In this document: one piece after another, positions 44,579-52,059 of the stretch
How positions within the stretch are numbered: the first letter of the stretch is position 1
Layout of the letters: each line of letters opens with the position of its first letter
NCBI GenBank assembly: GCA_050300015.1
Contig: JBNKWZ010000029.1
Span: forward strand, 62,001-126,000
Direction of reading: 5' to 3'
Length of the DNA: 64,000 nucleotides
From: CAYZQH01 sp050300015
GTDB taxonomy: Bacteria > Pseudomonadota > Gammaproteobacteria > Pseudomonadales > Cellvibrionaceae
Translations under genes and position numbers: made by a program
The notes under the pieces: generated by a model
Told to the model about the DNA's origin: nothing
What the model saw: the letters and a program-made list of their open reading frames with translations, nothing else
Database searches by the model: none

Positions 44579-46192
44579 ATGTTGACCAAAACATTGCCTT
44601 GGTTATTGCTTACGGCGAGTGTTCTCGCTGGCTGTATGGCGGAAGACGACACCCATAATACCCAAAAGGGTATCGGTGACCATACATCAGGCCTGTGCGA
44701 ACAGTTAGACGGTGCACTCTATGTTACAGAAACTTTAGAAGTGGGGGGGGAGACACCCAGTGGATCAACCCTAGCGCATTGGACCATGGGGTTTAAGGCC
44801 GGCACGGTTTCCACGTCTCAGTCAGATTACACGCTTGTTGGTGACTATACCTGTGAAGCGGACACGGTCTACGTGACTATTGGTGGTGGGCCCAAAACAT
44901 CTGTGCGTATGACGCCAGAATTGGATGCATTGGTTTGGTATGGTCCAGCGGGTAACGCTGCCGCGCGCACGTATCGGCGTGTTGATCAAAACGCTTCTTC
45001 GCTATCTTTGTGCCAGGCCACTGGCATTCAGGTTTTTGAAGGAGAATTGACACTCATCGATGGCACCACAGAAACGGTTCGTGTAGAAACGGCGGAAGGA
45101 CAAACGGTGAATTGGTGGCGTGGAGAAGACAGTGGCACGGGCATTTTTGACTGTAGTGTCGATGGTCTTCATCTCCATATGGGGGTCGATGATACCACTC
45201 CTTGGGTGATTCGCCAGGCGGCAGATAAATCATTGCTGCTGGAATTGGACGACTATCAAGCGCGGGTGGTTATAGTGGATTCAAACGAGGCGTGTACCCT
45301 GGAATATTCGCCGGTGTGTGGGATTAAACCCTACGCGGTGCAATGTATCACAGCGCCGTGTCCTTCTGGTGTGTACGAAACCTATAGCAATACGTGTGCG
45401 GCCGAAGTGGCCAATGCAGAAGTCGCTTTTACTGGTGAATGTGGTGACCGAGAAGGCACGCCTGTAGAGAATAGTGGTGTTTGTACCAAAGAATACAAGC
45501 CAGTTTGCGGTATTGTTGAATCCATCGAGCCCTGCTTAAGCGCACCTTGCCCAATCAAGCGCTATAAAACCTTTGCTAATCGATGTGTTGCGGAGAAAGC
45601 CTTTGCCAATGTCGTGTTTGAAGATGCCTGTGGTGATGTTGATGGTGACCGAGTCATGTCGGTGGCGAATGTGGATTGCGCCAGTGTGTACGATCCAGTT
45701 TGCGCAAAGGAAAACGCCGGGGTGATGTGTATTACCGAGCCTTGTGAAACGCATCAATACTCAACGTACAGTAATGCTTGTAATGCCGGGGTCAGTGGTG
45801 CCCAGATAGCGAGCCAAGGCGATTGTGGTGACCTGGAAGGGCAGCCTGCATTGGCGACGCCACCCGTGGTGATAGTGGAGAACCTCCCGACCACCGACAA
45901 GAGCGTTACCATCAGCAATGTAACATTTGATGGCGATTACGTGACATTTGGCGCCGCGTATTCAGGATGCCAAGAGCAGCATTTTACCCTCTACGCCTCC
46001 AGGTTGTTTTTGGAGAGTCAGCCAGTTCAAGTGAGCGTTGTTATGGTGCCTCAGGTTGACGACATATGCGACGCCTATTTCAACACAACTTTTTCTTACG
46101 ATTTGGCTCCCCTCAAGGCGGCGTTCAAAGATGCCTATCAAAGCGAATCTGGTGAAATGGACATTGATCGTCTGGGGCGTTACACCTTTTAA
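44579..46192 (+). CDS. Lipoprotein with three Kazal-like Cys-rich repeats
   Basis: 537 residues from the ATG at 44579 (AGGAGCTC upstream); the frame opens at 44555. Lipobox LAGC, Cys19. Residues about 37-235 hold two beta-rich, lipocalin-like segments. Three repeats follow at 239-288, 302-351 and 367-416, each with six Cys at the same spacing (8, 9, 5, 12, 15). They carry PVCG or PVCA, a C-x4-C pair and TY/TF-x-N-x-C, the pattern of Kazal-type protease inhibitors. A C-terminal beta domain (about 435-537) is unrecognised. It probably inhibits serine proteases at the cell surface. A clear terminator follows. Confidence 0.8.
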   Translation: MLTKTLPWLLLTASVLAGCMAEDDTHNTQKGIGDHTSGLCEQLDGALYVTETLEVGGETPSGSTLAHWTMGFKAGTVSTSQSDYTLVGDYTCEADTVYVTIGGGPKTSVRMTPELDALVWYGPAGNAAARTYRRVDQNASSLSLCQATGIQVFEGELTLIDGTTETVRVETAEGQTVNWWRGEDSGTGIFDCSVDGLHLHMGVDDTTPWVIRQAADKSLLLELDDYQARVVIVDSNEACTLEYSPVCGIKPYAVQCITAPCPSGVYETYSNTCAAEVANAEVAFTGECGDREGTPVENSGVCTKEYKPVCGIVESIEPCLSAPCPIKRYKTFANRCVAEKAFANVVFEDACGDVDGDRVMSVANVDCASVYDPVCAKENAGVMCITEPCETHQYSTYSNACNAGVSGAQIASQGDCGDLEGQPALATPPVVIVENLPTTDKSVTISNVTFDGDYVTFGAAYSGCQEQHFTLYASRLFLESQPVQVSVVMVPQVDDICDAYFNTTFSYDLAPLKAAFKDAYQSESGEMDIDRLGRYTF

Positions 46193-46208
46193 ACCGCGTG
46201 AGCTTGTT

Positions 46209-46234
46209 GGGCCCTTTAAAAGGGCCCTTTTTTT
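46209..46234 (+). terminator. Rho-independent terminator of the Kazal lipoprotein gene
   Basis: GGGCCCTTT (46209-46217) and AAAGGGCCC (46219-46227) form a very stable stem followed by seven T. Confidence 0.9.
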
Positions 46235-46290
46235 GTGGTGCGCCGATGCCTTCTGAGTGGAACTTTTCGCTAGTGTTTTGTGTCTCAGTG

Positions 46291-46370
46291 TCGCGAACCT
46301 AATGAAACGTGGGTTTCGCGAGCTTAGGTTACTATCCAGTTTTGCAGTTTGGCCCTACGGGGCCATTTTT
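46291..46370 (+). ncRNA. Candidate structured RNA with mutually exclusive hairpins and terminator
   Basis: TCGCGAA (46291-46297) can pair with TTCGCGA (46315-46321). AACCTAA (46296-46302) can instead pair with TTAGGTT (46324-46330) around an inner GAAAC/GTTTC stem. The two structures share bases and exclude each other. A terminator stem TGGCCC/GGGCCA with TTTTT follows (46350-46370). This is the form of a small RNA or of a short attenuator upstream of the rhodanese gene. No known riboswitch was recognised. Confidence 0.35.
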
Positions 46371-46491
46371 AATGGGCGTTAATTTGACAATGCCCTTGTT
46401 AAGGGGCAAAGCCAATATCACTCAACGCTTGGGTTCAGTTTGGCGTTGGCTTGGGGTATGCTTCCATTTTAAATCATAACGAGTGACCAAT

Positions 46492-46761
46492 ATGAGTGTA
46501 TGGATAGATGTGCGGACTCCTGAAGAATACGCTGCCGGGCACGTGAAGGGTGCTATCAATATTCCTTATGAAATCATTGGCGCGGAAATTAGGGCGGTCA
46601 CAGGCGATGTAGACAGCGATATTCGTGTGTATTGTAAAAGTGGGCGCCGCTCAGGCGTTGCCAAAGACACTTTGAGTGGGCTCGGCTACTGCAATGTCAT
46701 CAATGAAGGCGGTTATGAAGATATTATGAAACGCAAGGCGGCGGGTGAGGCGATCCCCTAA
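46492..46761 (+). CDS. Rhodanese-like single-domain protein
   Basis: 89 residues from the ATG at 46492; a GTG nine bases earlier is a possible alternative. The domain starts WIDVRTPEEYAAGHVKGAINIPY and the active-site Cys is in VYCKSGRRS. This is a PspE/GlpE-type sulfurtransferase that moves sulfane sulfur. No signal peptide is seen, so it is likely cytoplasmic. It lies after a terminator and converges with rsmC. Confidence 0.85.
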   Translation: MSVWIDVRTPEEYAAGHVKGAINIPYEIIGAEIRAVTGDVDSDIRVYCKSGRRSGVAKDTLSGLGYCNVINEGGYEDIMKRKAAGEAIP

Positions 46762-46782
46762 GTTCTGGCCTAAATGGCGGGA

Positions 46783-47811
46783 TCATCCGCGCAGGGCCAA
46801 CACTTTAAATTGAGAGTTGTTGGCCAATAACTCAATGTGCTTGAAGTAAGCGCTGGCCTTCTTTTCTATTCCAATAAAACTGTTTACCACAAAAAATGCA
46901 GTTCCTTTTGTCGCCAGTAGTTGTGCGGCGGAAGACAGGAAACGGTCTGTCAGTGTGCCGTCTACGCCAAAAGCTTTATGGAAGGGCGGGTTGCACAAAA
47001 TGATGTCGAACCTTTCGTTTAAGGTGTTCCCGCAATCGCTCGCCATGACCTCTGCGGGTAAACTGTGAGCTTCTGTATTAGCCTTGCAGCACGCTAAGGC
47101 TGCAGCATTGTTGTCCGTGGCCACCAAGCGCTGCGGCTTTAAATGAGCAGTCGCCAGGCAGAGGTAGCCATATCCACACCCCAGGTCTAATAGGCTTTTG
47201 CCTTGTGCATTGCGCAATTGCTGGTTAACAGTGTCAGCCAGTAATTGACTACCTTGGTCTACCTTGCGCCACCCATATACGCCAGGCTTGCTGATAACGG
47301 GCTGACCGTTCAGCGCGCCGATGGTCTGCTGAGTGGAGTAATTCTGGTCGTCAAAAGGGGTTGGGGGAGTGCTTTCCGAGCGTTTGAATTGCGCAAGGTA
47401 TCCGTCTCGGCTTTTTTGTAAAGGCATATGCACATCAAACACCTGCGCTAAGGTTTTGTAATAGGTTTTAATACCTTCGCCTTTTTCGCCGCAAATCGAG
47501 AGCAGTCCGCCATCCATGAGTTGCGTCGTGGCCATGTTGGCAATATGAAAGTTCACCGACTTTTCCTTACAAAGACGTAAGTAGAATGCATTGCAAGGGG
47601 GGGCGAGGGTTGGCCAATCTCCAAACTCACAGTGGATGCCGTGGCTTTGGGCTTGTTCGAATACGTCATAGCGATTGGTGGCGATTAACAGTTCTGCCGG
47701 AATGGTTGAAAGCGTCGGTAGTATCGCGCCGCCGCCGTCTGCCGCAAACCAAACCCCTTGTCCTGAGTGTTGAATGCAATGGGCCAACATTGGTAAACAG
47801 GGGTCAGTCAT
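46783..47811 (-). CDS. rsmC: 16S rRNA (guanine-N2) methyltransferase, RsmC type
   Basis: 342 residues in two Rossmann halves. The N-terminal half is degenerate and the C-terminal half is catalytic: LLDLGCGYGYLCLA for SAM and the NPPFHKAF motif for base methylation. KPGVYGWRKVDQGSQLL corresponds to the linker of RsmC. It methylates G1207 of 16S rRNA; the RlmG specificity is a less likely alternative. It overlaps rsuA by 4 bases (ATGA), so both rRNA-modifying enzymes are coupled. Confidence 0.85.
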   Translation of the reverse strand: MTDPCLPMLAHCIQHSGQGVWFAADGGGAILPTLSTIPAELLIATNRYDVFEQAQSHGIHCEFGDWPTLAPPCNAFYLRLCKEKSVNFHIANMATTQLMDGGLLSICGEKGEGIKTYYKTLAQVFDVHMPLQKSRDGYLAQFKRSESTPPTPFDDQNYSTQQTIGALNGQPVISKPGVYGWRKVDQGSQLLADTVNQQLRNAQGKSLLDLGCGYGYLCLATAHLKPQRLVATDNNAAALACCKANTEAHSLPAEVMASDCGNTLNERFDIILCNPPFHKAFGVDGTLTDRFLSSAAQLLATKGTAFFVVNSFIGIEKKASAYFKHIELLANNSQFKVLALRG

Positions 47812-48503
47812 AAGGCCGCCACTTGTTCTTGTGTTAAAAAAAGGTGTTGGCCCGGTGCTAATGTGTCGGGGAGTTCGAGCGAGCCAATTTTAAAGCGATG
47901 CAGCTGTTCCACATGATTCCCCACCGCAGCGAACATACGTTTGACCTGGTGGTATTTACCCTCTTGAATAGCAATGGTCACCAGGTTGGGTGTGTGCACA
48001 TGTAGTTGGGCCGGTTGTGTGGGTTTTACTTCATGGTGTAATTGAATCCCTTGGCTGAGCTGAGTCACGGCATTCTCGTCGATGGGGGATGCCAAGGTCG
48101 CCTTGTACCATTTCGCGCAGCCATTATTCGGTGAGGAGATGCGATGGTTCCATTGGCCATCCGTGGTTAGCAATAAAAGCCCGGTTGTGTCTTTGTCTAG
48201 GCGGCCCACTACTTGTAGACCACGGGTGTTGGCCACTTCTTTTGGCAAACAATCTAATACTGTGGGGTGAACACTGTCGCGTGTGGCGCTGACTGTCCCT
48301 GCGGGCTTGTGCAGCATAATGTAAAGCGGGTGTTGCGCCGCCACGGGTTGCCCTCTAGCCACAACTGTCGCACCGGGTAAGATTTTTTGGGCAGGTTGTT
48401 GCGCTGGCCGGCCATCAACCTGTACCCAGCCGGCTTTCACCCAGGCTTGGGCTTGCTTTCGGCTGATGGACAGGCTGTGACTTAAGTGTTGGTCTAAACG
48501 CAT
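47808..48503 (-). CDS. rsuA: 16S rRNA pseudouridine-516 synthase
   Basis: 231 residues. An N-terminal S4 RNA-binding domain (MRLDQHLSHSLSISRKQA) is followed by the RsuA catalytic segment with Asp in GRLDKDTTGLLLLTTDG and the EGKYHQVKRMFAAVGNHV motif. It makes pseudouridine 516 in 16S rRNA. First of a pair with rsmC. Confidence 0.9.
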   Translation of the reverse strand: MRLDQHLSHSLSISRKQAQAWVKAGWVQVDGRPAQQPAQKILPGATVVARGQPVAAQHPLYIMLHKPAGTVSATRDSVHPTVLDCLPKEVANTRGLQVVGRLDKDTTGLLLLTTDGQWNHRISSPNNGCAKWYKATLASPIDENAVTQLSQGIQLHHEVKPTQPAQLHVHTPNLVTIAIQEGKYHQVKRMFAAVGNHVEQLHRFKIGSLELPDTLAPGQHLFLTQEQVAAL

Positions 48504-48523
48504 GAGTGAGGAGATACGGCCAG

Positions 48524-49366
48524 TTATACTTGGCTTTTTTCGCCTGCTTCCACCGATTGATAGATCAGCGTATTGATAGTCATGGGGCCTACTCCACCGG
48601 GTACGGGAGATATGGCCGCTGCACGTTCATACAATGGGCCTAGCTCAATATCGCCCACGCCACCTGGGTGGTAACCCGCATCAACGACAATTGCGCCATC
48701 CTTGATCCATTCTGCTTTGATAAATTCTGGGCGCCCTACAGCGCCAATCACGATATCTGCACGAGCAATGTGCTCCGCCAAGTTCTGGGTTTTGGAGTGG
48801 CATATGGTTACTGTGGCGTTGGCATTGAGCAGCATCAGTGCCATGGGTTTGCCCAATATGGGACTGCGGCCCACCACAACGGCGTGTTTGCCTGCAATAA
48901 GAATGTTATAGGCTTCCAGCAGCCGCATAATGCCCTTCGGGGTGGCACAACCGTAGGCCGCTTCACCCATGGCCATGCGGCCAAAACCCAAACAGGTAAC
49001 GCCATCCACGTCTTTGTTAAGGGCGATGGCGTCGAAACAGGCGCGTTCATCAATGTGTTCGGGCACGGGGTGTTGCAATAAGATGCCATGAACATCAGGG
49101 TTATGGTTGAGTTCGTGAATTTTAGCAAGGAGTTGTTCGGTGGTGGTGCTAGCACTCATTTCCACCTTCATGGATTGCATGCCAATGCGTTCACAAGCAT
49201 TACCTTTCATTTTGACATAGGTGGCAGAGGCGGGGTCGTCGCCTACGAGAATCGTCGCCAAAATGGGTGTCGCGCCGCTGTGCGCTTTTAACGTATTGAC
49301 TCGAGCTGTGAGTTCATCCTCTGTCTTTTTTGCCAGAGCTTTGCCATCGAGTAGTAGTGCGGTCAT
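48524..49366 (-). CDS. folD: Bifunctional methylenetetrahydrofolate dehydrogenase/cyclohydrolase
   Basis: 280 residues from the ATG at 49364-49366 (AAGGGA upstream); the frame is open to 49483. The catalytic Lys lies in YVKMKGNACERIGM. ILLQHPVPEHI, DVDGVTCLGFGRM, the NADP loop VVVGRSPILGKPMA and PVPGGVGPMTINTL are all present. It interconverts methylene- and formyl-tetrahydrofolate, supplying purine and methionine synthesis. It lies next to the tRNA cluster. Confidence 0.95.
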   Translation of the reverse strand: MTALLLDGKALAKKTEDELTARVNTLKAHSGATPILATILVGDDPASATYVKMKGNACERIGMQSMKVEMSASTTTEQLLAKIHELNHNPDVHGILLQHPVPEHIDERACFDAIALNKDVDGVTCLGFGRMAMGEAAYGCATPKGIMRLLEAYNILIAGKHAVVVGRSPILGKPMALMLLNANATVTICHSKTQNLAEHIARADIVIGAVGRPEFIKAEWIKDGAIVVDAGYHPGGVGDIELGPLYERAAAISPVPGGVGPMTINTLIYQSVEAGEKSQV

Positions 49367-49589
49367 GTGTGAATCCCTTATAAGAGTGTTACACTGGGCG
49401 CGCTTAGCCGGGTTAGGGTTATAGCGCACACACAAGCGGTGAATGGGGGCGGTATTGTCCCACAGGCCGCGGTGTTGCGTCATGAGTTTTTCGGCTTAGC
49501 TTTTTGCTCGTTTAGGCGTTGACGAGTGGTTAAGGCGTAGGTATTATGCGCTCCTCTCGAACGGGAGGCCCGGGTGAAAGCCCAATCGT

Positions 49590-49666
49590 CGGAGTGTAGC
49601 GCAGCCTGGTAGCGCGTCTGCTTTGGGTGCAGAATGTCGGGGGTTCGAATCCCTCCACTCCGACCA
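49590..49666 (+). tRNA. tRNA-Pro (anticodon TGG)
   Basis: 77 bases with the CCA encoded. The acceptor stem CGGAGTG/CACTCCG is perfect, the anticodon stem is TCTGC/GCAGA with loop TTTGGGT (TGG), and the T-loop is TTCGAAT. First of three tRNA genes. Confidence 0.96.
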
Positions 49667-49759
49667 TTTTTCTCAATAGGCTCTGTCAGACCGAATGGCC
49701 TACACTGAGTGTGTAGCCAGATGGTGGCATCGCCCACTGGGCCCACGCAGCGTCAAAAT

Positions 49760-49836
<77 letters not shown>

Positions 49837-49855
49837 TTTTGGCATGACAAATGAT

Positions 49856-49932
49856 GGTGACTGTAGCTCAGTTGGTAGAGCCCCGGATTGTGATTCCGGT
49901 GGTCGCGGGTTCGAACCCCGTCAGTCACCCCA
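49856..49932 (+). tRNA. tRNA-His (anticodon GTG)
   Basis: 77 bases including the extra G at position -1 (49856) opposite C, the mark of tRNA-His, and the CCA. Acceptor stem GTGACTG/CAGTCAC, anticodon loop TTGTGAT (GTG), T-loop TTCGAAC. Confidence 0.97.
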
Positions 49933-49994
49933 TCCTCTTACTTTTCCTCTTCGCCCAGTCTAATGACTGCTCGGCATTCTCGGTTTAAAGTTTT

Positions 49995-51392
49995 TTACAA
50001 AATTCGCGAGTATTGAGGTGCTTTCTGAATGGTATCGGCTTTCAAATAGCGATCAAACAGCATGCACACACGCCTGACCAATAATCGACCCGGTGCCGTG
50101 ATGGTGATCGCGCTTTCTGTTAGCTGGATTAAACCGTCATCAGCCATTTGCCCTAATAGCGGGTAGGCGCTTTGAAAATAGTCTTTGAAGCAAATGTCCC
50201 ACGTCGCTTCAAATTCAGGGATGGACAGGGAAAAATGACACGCCAGCGCGTTGATGACAGCTTGGCGCAAGGCGTCGTCTTGTGTAAGCGTGTAGCCTCG
50301 GGCAATGGCTAGCTGACCTCGGTTAATGGCATCGGTGTATGCTTCAATATCCTTGGCATTTTGAGCGTAGCTGCCGCCCAGTGAATGAATGGACGACACA
50401 CCAAAGCCTAGCAGGTCACAATCACCACCCGTTGTGTAGCCTTGGAAGTTGCGATGCAACTTACCGGAACACTGTGCGCGGTACAGTTCATCCGACGGCA
50501 ATGCAAAATGATCCATGCCGATATACTGGTAACCGGCGCTGAGCAGAGCGTTGATACTGGCTTCAAACATGCGTAACTTGGTTTGGGGTTCTGGTAATTC
50601 CTGTGCGTTTATTTGCCTTTGTACTTTGAATAACTGCGGCATATGGGCGTAATTAAACAGCGATAGGCGGTCGGGTCGCATCTCGATAACGGTGTTTAAA
50701 GTGGCTTCAAAGGATTGCTCTGTTTGGCGGGGAAGACCGTATATTAAATCTAGGCTGACAGACTTAAATCCATAGGTTCTACAGGCTTTTACCAAATCGT
50801 CGACTTCTTTAGCGGAATTAAAGCGATTCACGGCCTTTTGAACCTCGGGGTCAAAATCCTGAACCCCAATGCTGATACGGTTAAAGCCCATATTCCTTAG
50901 TGCCAGCAGGCGTTCAGGTGTCACCGTCTGCGGGTGTACTTCGATTCCGCACTCCAATACCTCGTCCGGCAGCACGTTAAAGTGCTCGCGTACACACTGC
51001 ATCAGCTCAAGCAGCTGCGCGTCGTCTAGGTAGGTTGGCGTTCCTCCGCCCAGGTGGATTTGTTTCACGGGGCGATTCGAGTTAACGTGGAGCGCCTGTA
51101 GGGCAACTTCTTGTTTAAGCGCTGCCAAATATGGCACCGCTCGGGAGCGATTGGCGGTAATGACTTTATTACACCCGCAGTAGTAGCATACCGTGTCGCA
51201 AAACGGGATATGGTAGTACAGGGATAGCGGGCGGTTGCTTGTATGGCTGCGTTGTGCAGCGGCCTTCCAATCGTCCAGGGTGTATTGGTCTGTAAATTGA
51301 GGGGCAGTAGGGTAGGAAGTGTAGCGCGGGCCCGCGAGATCGTAGCGTTTGATCAGCGCGTCATTCCAAAATACGTTATTTGGTGGATTCAT
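49995..51392 (-). CDS. hemN: Oxygen-independent coproporphyrinogen III oxidase
   Basis: 465 residues from the ATG at 51390-51392; the frame is open to 51497, but RYDLAGPRYTSYPTAP starts soon after the chosen codon, as in HemN. The radical-SAM cluster motif is FCDTVCYYCGCNK (CxxxCxxC plus the HemN-specific extra Cys), followed by HLGGGTPTYL and GIEVHPQTVTPERL. It decarboxylates coproporphyrinogen III in haem synthesis without oxygen. An FNR/Anr-like box is 59 bases upstream. Confidence 0.95.
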   Translation of the reverse strand: MNPPNNVFWNDALIKRYDLAGPRYTSYPTAPQFTDQYTLDDWKAAAQRSHTSNRPLSLYYHIPFCDTVCYYCGCNKVITANRSRAVPYLAALKQEVALQALHVNSNRPVKQIHLGGGTPTYLDDAQLLELMQCVREHFNVLPDEVLECGIEVHPQTVTPERLLALRNMGFNRISIGVQDFDPEVQKAVNRFNSAKEVDDLVKACRTYGFKSVSLDLIYGLPRQTEQSFEATLNTVIEMRPDRLSLFNYAHMPQLFKVQRQINAQELPEPQTKLRMFEASINALLSAGYQYIGMDHFALPSDELYRAQCSGKLHRNFQGYTTGGDCDLLGFGVSSIHSLGGSYAQNAKDIEAYTDAINRGQLAIARGYTLTQDDALRQAVINALACHFSLSIPEFEATWDICFKDYFQSAYPLLGQMADDGLIQLTESAITITAPGRLLVRRVCMLFDRYLKADTIQKAPQYSRIL

Positions 51393-51450
51393 AGTTACTT
51401 TAACGGTTGTGGTTTTTTGTGGATCATAGGCTATAGGGGGGATTTTCGCT

Positions 51451-51464
51451 TTGACGCATATCAA
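51451..51464. promoter_or_regulatory. FNR/Anr box
   Basis: TTGACGCATATCAA matches the FNR/Anr consensus TTGAT-N4-ATCAA with one change. It lies 59 bases upstream of hemN, which is oxygen-regulated in many Pseudomonas relatives, and 55 bases upstream of the divergent flavin reductase gene. Confidence 0.7.
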
Positions 51465-51518
51465 TGAGAGATTGAACTGGGTATTATGCGCACCCAAACT
51501 GAGAGGAACGTTCCAATA

Positions 51519-52007
51519 ATGACCGACGTAGCAAATGCAATGCGTGAAGGTATGCGGCGTTTGGCTTCGGGGGTGTCCGTGTTAGCAACAACGGGTGTCG
51601 ATGCCAAGCACTACGCTATGACGGTGACATCGGTAACCTCAGTATCGGACGCACCGGCGTCGTTACTGGTTTGCGTGAATCAACAAGCGCGTTTACACCA
51701 ACACCTATTACTTGATCGAGAGTTTGCCATTCATGTTTTGACGCAATCCCAAGTTGCCGTCTCCGTGGCTTGTTCATCTGGCGATCAGGCGCAAACGCGT
51801 TTTGATACAGGGCAATGGTCTTTTGACGAGAGAGTCCCTATGTTAAAGGATGCAGAAGCGAGTTTCGTCTGTCGTATTCGAGCGATACACGCCTATGGCA
51901 CGCACAGTATTGTGGTTGGGGACATTGAATCGGTTAGTGTTCGAGGCGAGGGTGTGGACCCGTTGATTTACCATAATGGCGGCTATGCAAGGCTTACAGA
52001 CATTTAA
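51519..52007 (+). CDS. Flavin reductase family protein
   Basis: 162 residues from the ATG at 51519 with GAGAGGAAC upstream. FMN-binding split-barrel features: RRLASGVSVLAT, MTVTSVTSVSDAPASLLVCVNQ, HVLTQSQVAVS and a C-terminal YHNGGYARL. Such proteins (DIM6/NTAB, HpaC type) reduce flavins for a monooxygenase partner. No partner is nearby. Divergent from hemN and possibly sharing its FNR box. Confidence 0.85.
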   Translation: MTDVANAMREGMRRLASGVSVLATTGVDAKHYAMTVTSVTSVSDAPASLLVCVNQQARLHQHLLLDREFAIHVLTQSQVAVSVACSSGDQAQTRFDTGQWSFDERVPMLKDAEASFVCRIRAIHAYGTHSIVVGDIESVSVRGEGVDPLIYHNGGYARLTDI

Positions 52008-52059
52008 AGCAGTACGGTTTAACCGCACGCCCTAAATGCCTGAACTCCCACATGGGCTG

